Source: Deltaproteobacteria bacterium
GTDB lineage: Bacteria; Myxococcota_A; UBA796; GCA-2862545
Assembly (NCBI GenBank): GCA_006226595.1
Contig: SBGP01000017.1
Span: 1-35,072, forward strand
Direction of reading: 5' to 3'
DNA length: 35,072 nucleotides
A program made the translations under genes and the position numbers. This document shows, in pieces, positions 14,308 to 23,032 of this stretch; the first letter of the stretch is position 1, and each line of letters begins with the position of its first letter. The notes under the pieces were generated by a model. It was not told the origin of the DNA and did not search any database. It saw only the letters and a list, made by a program, of their open reading frames with translations.

Positions 14308-15207
14308 ATGCTGCTGATGTCCCTGCTCGCGCTCGCCGTTGCCGACGAGCCCGCCTTTGGTCCACTGCCCCAGCACATCGTGATGTGGGACCGCGGGGTG
14401 TGCGCCATCCACGAGGGTCGCGCCACATGCTGGGGGAACGGCGTGCGCGACGGGATGGTCGACTTCTACGACCTGGCCACGCCGCGCTCCGTGCCCACCG
14501 ACGACGTGGTGTGTGTGGCCCAGGGCGCGGTCATCGGCAAGGACACCATGCTCGGCGTCGGTTGGCTCGACGGTCCGATCACGAACAAGCCCATGCTCAG
14601 GGGCGACCGATACTACTGCGCCGCCGGCAACCGCCCCGGCTTCGCCTACGGGCCCGAAGGCGTCGACGTGAGCGACGTGATCTCCCAGGACAACATCTGC
14701 ATGGCCACCCGCTCCGGCGCCCTCCACTGCGCCGGTCCCTACGACAAGTGGGTGTCCTTCGGCGAGCACGAGGCCACCCAGGTCGTCGACGTGGGCACGA
14801 CCACGGGCCTGTGCTTCCGCAACCGCAAGGGCGAGGTGTGGTGCTGGGGCCAGGGCGACCGCACGCGCTACGCCGGGATCGGCTCCGACCTCGTCCTGCT
14901 GCGCACCTACGCCTCCGAGAAGCCCGAGCGGCTGCCGGTCGACGACATCGTCGACCTCGACATGGGCGACTACGGACAGCTGTGCTTCGCCCGCAAGGAT
15001 GGACGCGCCGGGTGCACTGAGCACGCGAGCTTCGCGGAGAGCCTCCGCGGACTGCCCGTCGAGGACGGCATCATCTGGCTTCCGGGCATCGAGGATGCCC
15101 GCCAGGTGGCACTTCGCTACGGGGCCGTGTGCGCCCTGCGCAGCGACCGCATCACCTGCTTCGACGAGGGAAAGGCGCACGACGCCACCTTCCCGAAGGC
15201 CCGCTAG
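14308..15207 (+). CDS. secreted RCC1-like protein
   Basis: A 299-residue protein with a short leader (MLLMSLLALAVA) and probable cleavage near Ala-Asp-Glu. GAGG lies 6 nt upstream of the ATG at 14308. The body has degenerate RCC1-type blades: a Cys-(A/S)-(I/L) strand followed by C-W-G or W-C-W-G (near residues 31-44 and 172-190), repeated at ~45-residue intervals with many repeats lacking the Trp. It likely folds as a beta-propeller outside the cytoplasm with disulfides. It resembles, but is much shorter than, the repeat protein at the left edge of the window. Function unknown. Confidence 0.8.
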   Translation: MLLMSLLALAVADEPAFGPLPQHIVMWDRGVCAIHEGRATCWGNGVRDGMVDFYDLATPRSVPTDDVVCVAQGAVIGKDTMLGVGWLDGPITNKPMLRGDRYYCAAGNRPGFAYGPEGVDVSDVISQDNICMATRSGALHCAGPYDKWVSFGEHEATQVVDVGTTTGLCFRNRKGEVWCWGQGDRTRYAGIGSDLVLLRTYASEKPERLPVDDIVDLDMGDYGQLCFARKDGRAGCTEHASFAESLRGLPVEDGIIWLPGIEDARQVALRYGAVCALRSDRITCFDEGKAHDATFPKAR

Positions 15208-15220
15208 CAGGCCAGAAGCC

Positions 15221-15234
15221 GCGGTGTTCACCGC
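15221..15234 (+). terminator. GCGGTG-TT-CACCGC palindrome
   Basis: A perfect 6-bp inverted repeat with a 2-nt centre 13 nt past the RCC1-like gene. It may be a small terminator stem or an operator ahead of the aldolase gene. Confidence 0.25.
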
Positions 15235-15284
15235 CGCACATCCGCCGGGGGTCGGCTTTGCCCCACCTTCGTCACCTTGTCCGC

Positions 15285-15313
15285 TTGCACGCCGACAGTG
15301 GTCGACGTAGCAA
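15285..15313 (+). promoter_or_regulatory. possible aldolase promoter
   Basis: TTGCAC and TAGCAA are separated by 17 bp, with the start codon 27 nt further on. The match to the vegetative consensus is only partial. Confidence 0.25.
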
Positions 15314-15340
15314 ACAGCTTCACGCAGGAGAGAGTGAACC

Positions 15341-16414
15341 ATGGCAATCGAGATCAAGCCGGGTGTGGTCACCGGCGAGGCGTACCAGGCCGTCATCGCA
15401 GCAGCCAAGGCGGGCGGCTACGCGCTCCCCGCGGTCAACGTGGTCGGCACCGACAGCGTCAACGCCGTGCTCGAGGCCGCGGCCAAGGCCAAGTCCGACG
15501 TGATCATCCAGGTCTCGAACGGCGGCGCCGAGTTCTTCGCCGGCAAGGGCTACCCGGACAGCTTCCAGGCCAAGGTGCTCGGTGCGGTGGCCATGGCCCA
15601 GCACGTCCACCTGCTCGCCGAGGCCTACGGCGTGTGCGTCATCCTCCACACGGACCACGCCAACAAGAAGCTGCTGCCGTGGGTCGAAGCCCTGATCGAG
15701 CACAGCGAGGCGCACTTCGAGAAGACCGGCGCGCCGCTGTTCTCGTCGCACATGCTCGACCTCTCCGAGGAGAGCCTCGAGGAGAACATCGAGATCTCCG
15801 CGACCTTCCTCGAGCGCATGGCGAAGATCGGCCTGTCCCTCGAGATCGAGCTCGGCGTGACCGGCGGCGAAGAGGACGGCATCGGCCACGAGCTGGTCGA
15901 GGGCGCCGACAACTCGCACCTGTACACCCAGCCCGCCGACGTGCTCCAGGCCTACGAGCGCCTCGCGCCGCTCGGCCACTTCTCGATCGCCGCGTCCTTC
16001 GGCAACGTGCACGGCGTGTACAAGCCCGGCAACGTGGTGCTCCGCCCCGAGATCCTCAAGAACAGCCAGGCGCTGGTCGCCGAGACGCACGGCACCGATG
16101 CCAAGCCGCTCGACCTCGTGTTCCACGGCGGCTCTGGCTCCGAGCCCGAGAAGATCGCCGAGGCCGTGTCCTACGGCGTGTTCAAGATGAACATCGACAC
16201 CGACACGCAGTGGGCCTTCGCGCACGCCATCGGCGACTACGTGTTCGCGAACGAGCGCGCGTTCCGCTTCCAGATCGACCCGGAAGACGGCACCCCGTAC
16301 AAGAAGCAGTACGACCCCCGCAAGTGGCTGCGCAAGGGCGAAGAGAGCATGGTCACGCGCCTGCTCCAGGCCTTCGACGACCTCGGCTCGACCGGCAAGT
16401 CCGTCTGCGCGTGA
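15341..16414 (+). CDS. fbaA: class II fructose-bisphosphate aldolase
   Basis: A 357-residue cytoplasmic, metal-dependent enzyme that cleaves fructose 1,6-bisphosphate to glyceraldehyde 3-phosphate and dihydroxyacetone phosphate, or runs in reverse in gluconeogenesis. Length and sequence match the long class IIA type (Escherichia coli FbaA, 359 residues). Signatures are LHTDHANKK (102-110; Asp105 catalytic, His106 zinc ligand), the EIELGVTGGEEDG segment, the His of FGNVHGVYKPGN, and the VFHGGSGS phosphate loop. The start codon is preceded by AGGAG 10 nt upstream. A hairpin follows the stop codon, so it seems transcribed alone. Nothing is unusual; codon use resembles its neighbours. Confidence 0.97.
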   Translation: MAIEIKPGVVTGEAYQAVIAAAKAGGYALPAVNVVGTDSVNAVLEAAAKAKSDVIIQVSNGGAEFFAGKGYPDSFQAKVLGAVAMAQHVHLLAEAYGVCVILHTDHANKKLLPWVEALIEHSEAHFEKTGAPLFSSHMLDLSEESLEENIEISATFLERMAKIGLSLEIELGVTGGEEDGIGHELVEGADNSHLYTQPADVLQAYERLAPLGHFSIAASFGNVHGVYKPGNVVLRPEILKNSQALVAETHGTDAKPLDLVFHGGSGSEPEKIAEAVSYGVFKMNIDTDTQWAFAHAIGDYVFANERAFRFQIDPEDGTPYKKQYDPRKWLRKGEESMVTRLLQAFDDLGSTGKSVCA

Positions 16415-16422
16415 GTCGCGTC

Positions 16423-16452
16423 GGGCATCGGCTCGTTCGCGGGTCGATGCCC
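16423..16452 (+). terminator. hairpin after aldolase gene
   Basis: GGGCATCG (16423-16430) and CGATGCCC (16445-16452) form a perfect 8-bp stem with a 14-nt loop, 9 nt after the stop codon. No T-tract. Confidence 0.5.
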
Positions 16453-16472
16453 CCTCCGAGGCCATCCGCCGG

Positions 16473-16478
16473 TATGCT
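16473..16478 (+). promoter_or_regulatory. -10-like element
   Basis: TATGCT lies 18 nt upstream of the SDR start codon. No -35 seen. Confidence 0.35.
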
Positions 16479-16496
16479 CTCCGCCGAGGAGCGCAG

Positions 16497-17351
16497 ATGA
16501 GCAAGACGGTGGTGATCACCGGCGGGACCGGCGGCATCGGACTTCACACGGCGATCGGCATCGCGCGCACGGGCGCGCGGGTGCTGGTCACCGGTCGACG
16601 ACCGGACGCGGGAGCCGAGGCCGTGGCCCGCATCCAGGCCGAGTCCGGCAACGAGGACGTCGCCTTCGTGCAGGGAGACGTGTCGACGAAGGCCGGCGTG
16701 GCGGCGCTCAGCGACGCGTTGCTCGCGAAGACCGACCGCATCGACGTGCTCGTCAACAACGCCGGACTGATGGCGCAGGAGCGCCAGGTCAACGAGGACG
16801 GCTTCGAGCTGGACTTCGCGGTGAACGTGGTCGCACCCTACCTGCTCACGCTCCAGCTGCAGCCCGCGCTCGCCGCGGCCGCGCCGTCGCGGGTGCTCAT
16901 GGTCACCGGCGGCAAGGCCTCGGGTCCCTTCGACCCCACGGACCTTCAGTCCGAGCAGGGCTTCGTGCCGCTGGTGTCGTACACGCGCACCAAGCGCGCC
17001 TGCGAGGCGATGTCGCTCGCCCTCGCCGCCGAGCTCGAGCCAGCTCGGATCTACCTGAGCATCGTGTACCCGGGCCGCGCGTCCACCGCGATGACCCGGG
17101 CGATGACGCCTCGCTCCCTGCCGTGGTTCCTGCGTCCGGCCTGGCCCGTGTTCCGCATCCTGATTCCGACGGAAGACGGCGGCAAGAGTGCCGCGCGCGC
17201 CTCGCAGTCGAGCGTGTTCGCCGCGACCTCGGAGACAGTCGAGGGCAAAGCGGGCGTGTACATCGACACGAACCAGCAGGTCGCCAAGCTGCACCCCACC
17301 GTGCACGACCCGGCGAACCAGGCCAAGGTCCTCGACGCCATTCGAGGATGA
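16497..17351 (+). CDS. short-chain dehydrogenase/reductase
   Basis: A 284-residue NAD(P)-binding Rossmann enzyme of the SDR family, retinol-dehydrogenase-like in layout. Seen: cofactor loop TGGTGGIG (8-15), a Gly-Arg-Arg motif after strand 2 (33-35) that favours NADPH, the GDVS acidic turn (60-63), NNAG (87-90), and the catalytic pair Tyr162/Lys166 in YTRTK. The strand that normally ends in the catalytic Ser reads VLMVTGG, so Ser is replaced by Thr137 or Gly138. A Trp/Pro/Phe-rich helix (about 205-220) may bind membrane or a hydrophobic substrate. GAGGAG precedes the ATG. Substrate unknown. It converges with the next gene, leaving 7 bp between. Confidence 0.92.
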   Translation: MSKTVVITGGTGGIGLHTAIGIARTGARVLVTGRRPDAGAEAVARIQAESGNEDVAFVQGDVSTKAGVAALSDALLAKTDRIDVLVNNAGLMAQERQVNEDGFELDFAVNVVAPYLLTLQLQPALAAAAPSRVLMVTGGKASGPFDPTDLQSEQGFVPLVSYTRTKRACEAMSLALAAELEPARIYLSIVYPGRASTAMTRAMTPRSLPWFLRPAWPVFRILIPTEDGGKSAARASQSSVFAATSETVEGKAGVYIDTNQQVAKLHPTVHDPANQAKVLDAIRG

Positions 17352-17358
17352 CGTCCGC

Positions 17359-17982
17359 TCAGCGGCCGAGGAGCGCTCGCACGAGCCCGAGCAGGCCGAC
17401 GAGGATGCCCAGCGCGATGAACGCGACGCCCAGCAGGCGACTCGCGAGCAGGATCGGTCCGTAGCGCTCGTCGATGTGCGTCTGCCGGTCACCCGCGAAG
17501 TGGTCCCTCGCCTCGACGGTGAGCGGCTTGGTGGCGGACACCACGCCGAGCAGGCTCAAGGGGGTTCCGCGAACATAGCCGACCCAGCGCGTCTGCTCGT
17601 CGACATCCCAGGTCTTCACCGCACCGTAGACATCGGCGTTGATCAACTCGGTGATCACGACGTCGTGCTTGCCGCTCTTCATGGTCAGCTCGGCCTGAGC
17701 GGTATCCACCACGCGCCAGTCGCCGTCGATCACCTGCTGCTTCTCGGCATAGACCAGCGTGGTCTTGGGCACGACGACCTCGTTCGCCGCCAGCTCGCCC
17801 CCGACCCACACCATGTCGCCGACCTCCGCACTCTCGGCGATGGGCTCACCGCGGAGGAGGGTCTGGTAGTCCTCGGCGACCCGAGGGAACACGAACAGCG
17901 CATTCAAGCCCGCGAACACCATGCCAGCACCGGCGGGAATCGCGTACAGATGGTTCACGCGGCGTCGCAGCCCGTCGAGCAT
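17359..17982 (-). CDS. two-helix membrane protein with large exposed loop
   Basis: A 207-residue protein. Hydrophobic helices lie near the ends (about 13-32 and 177-205), enclosing a ~140-residue soluble domain of alternating strands. The first part of the loop (VGDMVWVGGELAANEVVVP and on) loosely recalls the domain found between two helices in GIDE/MUL1- and TMEM43-like proteins, but I cannot confirm the family. The N-terminus is cytoplasmic by positive charges (MLDGLRRR). The ATG is preceded by GAGAGGT. It lies 59 bp downstream of, and on the same strand as, the Rieske gene, with its own -10-like element between. Function unknown. Confidence 0.8.
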   Translation of the reverse strand: MLDGLRRRVNHLYAIPAGAGMVFAGLNALFVFPRVAEDYQTLLRGEPIAESAEVGDMVWVGGELAANEVVVPKTTLVYAEKQQVIDGDWRVVDTAQAELTMKSGKHDVVITELINADVYGAVKTWDVDEQTRWVGYVRGTPLSLLGVVSATKPLTVEARDHFAGDRQTHIDERYGPILLASRLLGVAFIALGILVGLLGLVRALLGR

Positions 17983-17999
17983 CGCACCTCTCTCGGCAC

Positions 18000-18005
18000 A
18001 GTCTA
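18000..18005 (-). promoter_or_regulatory. -10-like element
   Basis: Minus-strand GCTAGACT contains TAGACT, 17 nt before the ATG at 17982. Confidence 0.35.
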
Positions 18006-18041
18006 GCGAAGAGGCTCGTTTTCACGCGAGGACCGCGAACG

Positions 18042-18518
18042 CTAGTCGACCTTGACCCAAAGATCGGTGCCGTCGAAGCCGACCTCGAACAGCGGCATCG
18101 GCACCCCCGTGGGACCGGCCACGGGTACGCCGTCAGGACCGAAGATGGCCCCGTGGCGCGAGCACACGAACTGGTTTCGCGCGGGGCGATAGGTGACCGG
18201 ACCGCCCTCGTGGGTGCAGCGCACGCCCATCGCCACCCAGCAGTCCTCGGTGACCTTCGCGAGGTTGACCGTGGTGCCCCCGAGCGAGATCTGCACGCCG
18301 TTGTAGATGGTGTCGAGCTCGGGATGGTCGGCGAGCACGACCCGAAACCAGCCCTCGGCCTCGGTGCCCGGGGTGACCAGCGAGCAGCTCGTCGTGGGCT
18401 CCGGCGGCCCGGTGTCCGTGTCGAGGAAGCCGCTCTCCAGGGGCTCGGTCCCCTGGCAGCCTACGCAGAGCCCCATGCATGCCGCGCCTGTCACGAAGGC
18501 TCGCCGGGTCGTGCTCAT
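18042..18518 (-). CDS. Rieske [2Fe-2S] protein with Tat-like lipoprotein leader
   Basis: A 158-residue protein. It starts MSTTRRAFVTG, a twin-arginine-like leader, with a lipobox Val-Gly-Cys ending at Cys21. I chose the ATG at 18518 for this leader and the GGGAGGA site. The Rieske cluster ligands are Cys101 and His103 (VRCTHEGG) and Cys119 and His122 (CSRHGAIFG), 15 residues apart. The two extra cysteines that form a disulfide in cytochrome bc Rieske proteins are absent, giving a ferredoxin-like rather than high-potential type. A Tat leader fits export of a folded iron-sulfur protein. It probably passes electrons in the periplasm, but no cytochrome or oxidoreductase partner gene is adjacent. 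Confidence 0.9.
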   Translation of the reverse strand: MSTTRRAFVTGAACMGLCVGCQGTEPLESGFLDTDTGPPEPTTSCSLVTPGTEAEGWFRVVLADHPELDTIYNGVQISLGGTTVNLAKVTEDCWVAMGVRCTHEGGPVTYRPARNQFVCSRHGAIFGPDGVPVAGPTGVPMPLFEVGFDGTDLWVKVD

Positions 18519-18537
18519 GTTCCTCCCGCTCGCGGAC

Positions 18538-18543
18538 AACGTA
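18538..18543 (-). promoter_or_regulatory. -10-like element
   Basis: Minus-strand CTACGTT contains TACGTT, 19 nt before the Rieske start codon. Confidence 0.3.
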
Positions 18544-18673
18544 GAGGAGAAATGCGGCGGACGCACCCCCCAGGCCGATGCACCGTGGAAGTCGTGCGAC
18601 GGCGGGCCAATGGTTCGAGAAATCTGTTCATTGGCGTGAAAACGATTTGCTGTTGCCGAGGGCGGAGAAGCGG

Positions 18674-18679
18674 TATCCT
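18674..18679 (+). promoter_or_regulatory. -10-like element
   Basis: GGTATCCT contains TATCCT, 18 nt upstream of the TTG start at 18698. Confidence 0.35.
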
Positions 18680-18697
18680 CGGGGGACAGGAGGGACC

Positions 18698-19864
<1,167 letters not shown>

Positions 19865-19886
19865 CCAGCGTCGGAGATCGTCGAGA

Positions 19887-19928
19887 CCTTCGTCAATCTT
19901 CGACGCTTCCTTCGTCGATCTTCGACGC
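19887..19928 (+). repeat. two 20-bp direct repeats upstream of integrase
   Basis: 19887-19906 and 19909-19928 match at 19 of 20 positions, with a 22-bp period. The second contains an internal palindrome CGTCGA-TCT-TCGACG. In integrons, integrase-bound direct repeats lie next to attI, beside the 5' end of intI, so these are candidates for attI-associated sites; no known attI is recognised. Confidence 0.6.
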
Positions 19929-19974
19929 CCCCCGCGCCGAGCCGCGCCCGCGGGGCACACCCGAAGTGGCATGC

Positions 19975-20006
19975 ATCCTGCTCCTCCAACCTCGGAGGAA
20001 CAGGAT
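19975..20006 (+). promoter_or_regulatory. hairpin enclosing integrase Shine-Dalgarno site and start
   Basis: Arms 19975-19987 and 19994-20006 pair over 13 positions with one mismatch, around a 6-nt loop. The right arm contains the GGAGGA ribosome site and the first two bases of the ATG at 20005, so the start would be occluded if the transcript begins upstream of 19975. Confidence 0.5.
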
Positions 20007-21006
20007 GGCTCTACTCGACGACGTGCGCGCGGAGGCCCTGCGTCGCAACTTCAGTCCCCACACCGCGGACTCGTATGCGCACTGGGTGCGCCGCTACGTG
20101 CTCTTCCACCAACGTCAGCACCCGCTGGAGCTCGGCACGGACGAGGTACGGGCGTTCCTCGTGAGCCTCGCCCGCGACGAGCACCTGTCGGCGTCGACGC
20201 GAAACCAGGCGCTCAGTGCCCTGCGCTTCCTGTATCGAGCGGTGCTTCGCATCGTTCCGGACGGGCTCGAGGATCTCGAGCGCGCCCGGGGCGTCGGCGC
20301 GCTGCCCGTGGTGCTCTCTCGCGGCGAGGTCGCCCGCATCCTCGCGCGCATGCCCGCCGCGAAGCGCCTGCCCACCCAGCTGCTGTACGGCTGCGGGCTG
20401 CGGCTCACCGAGTGCCTGTCACTGCGCATCAAGGACATCGACACGGACCGCAGGCGCGTACACCTGCGTCACGGAAAGGGGCGCAAGGACCGCGTGACCG
20501 TGCTGCCCGAGAGCGTGATCGAGCCCCTGGAAGCCCGCATCCACGCGAGCCTGGCACTGCACGAACGCGATCTCGAGAAGGGCGCCGGGTTCGTCGCGCT
20601 CCCAGGCCAGGTCGGTCGGCGCTCACCCGCGCTGGCACTGGACCCGCGGTGGCAGTGGGTGTTTCCCGCGGCCCGCCACTACCGAGAGGCCCGCAGCGGC
20701 GAGCTCCGGCGGCACCACATGCACCAGAGCGTGCTGCAACGGGCGGTTCGGCGGGCGGTGAGCCGGTCGGGGGTGCGCAAGGCGGCGACCTGCCACACCT
20801 TCCGCCACAGCTTCGCGACCCACCTGGTCGAGGACGGCGTGGACCTGCGGACCGTCCAATCGCTCCTCGGCCATCGCGACCTGCGAACGACCATGATCTA
20901 CACGCACGTGGCCCGGGACCGACTCGATCGGGTCGCGAGTCCGCTCGATCGGCTGGCAGACTTCGCTCCCGAGTACGACACGGCGGACAGTGAGGTCGAG
21001 CCCTAG
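20005..21006 (+). CDS. intI: integron integrase (tyrosine recombinase)
   Basis: A 333-residue site-specific recombinase close in length and layout to IntI1 (337). The SAM-like N-terminal domain (1-85) recalls IntI1 ([12 protein letters not shown]). Catalytic residues are all present: Arg133 in GLRLTE, Lys158 in GKGRKDR, His264 and Arg267 in HTFRHSF, His290 in LLGHRD and nucleophile Tyr299 in TTMIYTHV. The IntI-specific extra helix region before the HxxR box is present (about 205-245, with WQWVFPA and the [13 protein letters not shown] motif), which XerC/XerD lack; this is why I call it an integron integrase. It excises and inserts attC-bearing cassettes at attI. ATG at 20005 has GGAGGA. No attC-like cassette array was found by eye near it. 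Its stop overlaps that of the convergent gene. Confidence 0.9.
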   Translation: MALLDDVRAEALRRNFSPHTADSYAHWVRRYVLFHQRQHPLELGTDEVRAFLVSLARDEHLSASTRNQALSALRFLYRAVLRIVPDGLEDLERARGVGALPVVLSRGEVARILARMPAAKRLPTQLLYGCGLRLTECLSLRIKDIDTDRRRVHLRHGKGRKDRVTVLPESVIEPLEARIHASLALHERDLEKGAGFVALPGQVGRRSPALALDPRWQWVFPAARHYREARSGELRRHHMHQSVLQRAVRRAVSRSGVRKAATCHTFRHSFATHLVEDGVDLRTVQSLLGHRDLRTTMIYTHVARDRLDRVASPLDRLADFAPEYDTADSEVEP

Positions 21007-21737
21007 CCCGCGTCGGCGGCCAGGTTCGAGAAGTCCGCCCGCGCGAGGCGCTCGCGCTCGATGAACACGTGCAGGTAGTCCCCGTCGTGCCAGCACCAGC
21101 CCAGCTCTTCCACCGAGGCCAGGGTGAGGAGCGAGATCCACTCGGGCCCCGGCGTGGGGTCGTAGGCGAGCGTGCTCACCGCGGGGTAGCCGAGCAAGTA
21201 GGCCCCGTGCGGCGTCACCTGCTGGCGCCACCACGCCACGAGGGGCTCGGCGAGCCCGTCGGGCCAGTCTTCGCGCTGCACGTCGTCCCGCGGCAGATCG
21301 ATCTCCGGGTCGAGGAAACGCACCGCGAGCGCGGGCTGCGCCCCGAGGCCCGGCGGCGGCTCGTGCCGCACGAGTCCGGAAGGGTCCGGCGTGAAGATCG
21401 CGAAGGTGTAGTGCTTCTCCTGCCAGAACACGGACTGCTCGTCGTCATCCGCGACGAACAGCGACAACAGGCCCTTGCTCGGAAGCTCGGCGGGACGGCT
21501 CCACATCTCCGCGAAGTTGATCTGGGCGACGAAGCGATACGGTCCCCCAGGGTGATGCGGCCACGGTGTGCCCGGGGGAAGGTCCGGCTCGCCGCCCAGG
21601 CGACTCCGCCCCACGGATGCCGGGCCCGTCGAAGGCAGCAACCCGACGATCGGCCTCGCCGCGGCTCGAATCCACTCCGGGTGAGCGGCAATCGCCGCCG
21701 CCTGATCGAGTGCGTCGTCCAGTCCATCCTGGTTCAA
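21003..21737 (-). CDS. DUF1963 (YwqG-like) protein, TTG start
   Basis: A 244-residue soluble protein. It has the DUF1963 hallmarks: a short helical N-terminus, [16 protein letters not shown] (45-60), the [10 protein letters not shown] strand (69-78), [14 protein letters not shown], and a Pro-rich C-terminal part ending in acidic/aromatic strands ([10 protein letters not shown]). Members such as YwqG are found in many bacteria and their biochemical role is not established. No signal peptide is seen. The start is TTG at 21737 with GGAGG 5 nt upstream. Its TAG overlaps the integrase TAG in a shared palindromic CTAG, so the two genes converge with 4-bp overlap. Confidence 0.88.
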   Translation of the reverse strand: MNQDGLDDALDQAAAIAAHPEWIRAAARPIVGLLPSTGPASVGRSRLGGEPDLPPGTPWPHHPGGPYRFVAQINFAEMWSRPAELPSKGLLSLFVADDDEQSVFWQEKHYTFAIFTPDPSGLVRHEPPPGLGAQPALAVRFLDPEIDLPRDDVQREDWPDGLAEPLVAWWRQQVTPHGAYLLGYPAVSTLAYDPTPGPEWISLLTLASVEELGWCWHDGDYLHVFIERERLARADFSNLAADAG

Positions 21738-21785
21738 GGATCCTCCACGGCGGCAAGCCTACCCGAGAGGCCCGTCCCCCCACGC

Positions 21786-21791
21786 TACAAT
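21786..21791 (+). promoter_or_regulatory. -10-like element
   Basis: TACAAT, 18 nt upstream of the ATG at 21810, is the best -10 match in the window (5 of 6). No -35 seen. Confidence 0.4.
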
Positions 21792-21809
21792 CGGGCCCTG
21801 GGAGGCTCG

Positions 21810-23024
21810 ATGCTCCGAACCTTCGCGCTCTCCACCGTTCTCGTCCTGGCGAGCTGTTCGCAAGACGAGTGCGCGGAGGGCACCGCGTCCGAGCGGGAAG
21901 ACACCTGCACGCCTGGCGACGAGGCGGACACCGACACCGACACCGACGCGGATACCGACACCGACGCGGATACCGACACCGACGCGGATACCGACACCGA
22001 CGCGGACACCGACACCGACGCGGACACCGACACCGACACCGACGCGGACACCGACACCGACGCGGACACCGACACCGACGCGGACACCGACACCGACGCG
22101 GACAGCGACACCGATACGGACAGCGACACCGACACGGACAGCGACGCCGACGCGGACACCGACACCGACGCGGACGCGGACAGCGATGCCGACACCGACA
22201 CCGATGTCGCTTGCGCCGTGCACACGCTGACGCCGCTAGACGGCATGAGTAGCGTCGGGGTCACGACCGACGTCGTCGCCGGGTTCACCGCTCCGGTCAG
22301 CGCGGTGACCCTCACCCTGAGCAGCACCCCTGGCACCACCACGCTCGCGACAGACGGCCTGTCCGCGCGCTTCGTACCCGACGCGGTCCTCGACCGCCTC
22401 ACGACGTACACGGCCACCGTCACCGCGTGCGGAGAGGTCGTGCGCTCGGCGTTCACCACCGCCGGCAGCACCGTCCCTGCGGCGAATCTCGAAGGACGAA
22501 CCTACGTGCTGCCGTGGACCGACCTCACGTTCCTCGAGCCATCGGGGGCCGAGCAGTTCCTCGGCACCGACATCGCGTACCTGCTCCTCGAGACTGCGAA
22601 CGTCGACACCACCAACCAGACCGTGGATGCGTCGACCGTGACTGGCATCAGCGACGGCCGCGGTGGCGCCGAGCAGGACACCTGCCGCCCGGTACACGAG
22701 TACCCGGCCGTCGACTTCCGCGGAAATCCAGCGCTCCGCGTGGGGCCGGAAGACCTCCCCGTGGGCACCACCTCGATTCGCGACATGCACCTCCAGGGCG
22801 CGTTCAACGCCGACGGCAGCGCGCTGACGGACGTCCACCTCACCGGCTACATCGACACCGCCGACCTCGCGTTCCAGCCCTGCGGCTTCGTCAGCTGTTC
22901 GCCGTGCCCGGACGGTCGTGTCGCGTGTCTGGCCGTCCACGGGACTGCAGCCCAGGCGACCTGGCAAGCGGGGCTGTCCATCAGCCCGAACCGCTACAAC
23001 CCCAACGGACCGAGCTGCCCGTAG
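21810..23024 (+). CDS. Asp/Thr-linker lipoprotein with Big_5-like domain
   Basis: A 404-residue lipoprotein: leader with lipobox Leu-Ala-Ser-Cys (Cys16), a very long Asp-Thr-Asp-Ala/Ser linker (about 40-132), an Ig-like Big_5-type segment (about 134-215: [20 protein letters not shown], then [12 protein letters not shown] and YTATVTACG), and a C-terminal ~185-residue domain with eight or so cysteines including Cys-x2-Cys-Pro-Asp-Gly. It is probably anchored to the outer membrane with the acidic linker as spacer, possibly calcium-binding. GGGAGG precedes the ATG. The truncated lipoprotein at 5486-5800 starts with the same kind of Ig strand. Confidence 0.87.
   Translation: MLRTFALSTVLVLASCSQDECAEGTASEREDTCTPGDEADTDTDTDADTDTDADTDTDADTDTDADTDTDADTDTDTDADTDTDADTDTDADTDTDADSDTDTDSDTDTDSDADADTDTDADADSDADTDTDVACAVHTLTPLDGMSSVGVTTDVVAGFTAPVSAVTLTLSSTPGTTTLATDGLSARFVPDAVLDRLTTYTATVTACGEVVRSAFTTAGSTVPAANLEGRTYVLPWTDLTFLEPSGAEQFLGTDIAYLLLETANVDTTNQTVDASTVTGISDGRGGAEQDTCRPVHEYPAVDFRGNPALRVGPEDLPVGTTSIRDMHLQGAFNADGSALTDVHLTGYIDTADLAFQPCGFVSCSPCPDGRVACLAVHGTAAQATWQAGLSISPNRYNPNGPSCP
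21927..22205 (+). repeat. tandem repeat coding for Asp/Thr/Ala/Ser linker
   Basis: About 280 bp made mostly of an 18-bp unit coding for Asp-Thr-Asp-Thr-Asp-Ala, with Ser variants toward the 3' end. It differs in unit order from the other linker arrays, so it is not a simple recent copy of them. Confidence 0.9.
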
Positions 23025-23032
23025 GCTTCGAC

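Noticed and set aside
18578-18697. Upstream ATG for the propeller lipoprotein
   Set aside because: It would put 40 residues before the signal peptide. The TTG at 18698 has AGGAGG and gives a normal leader.
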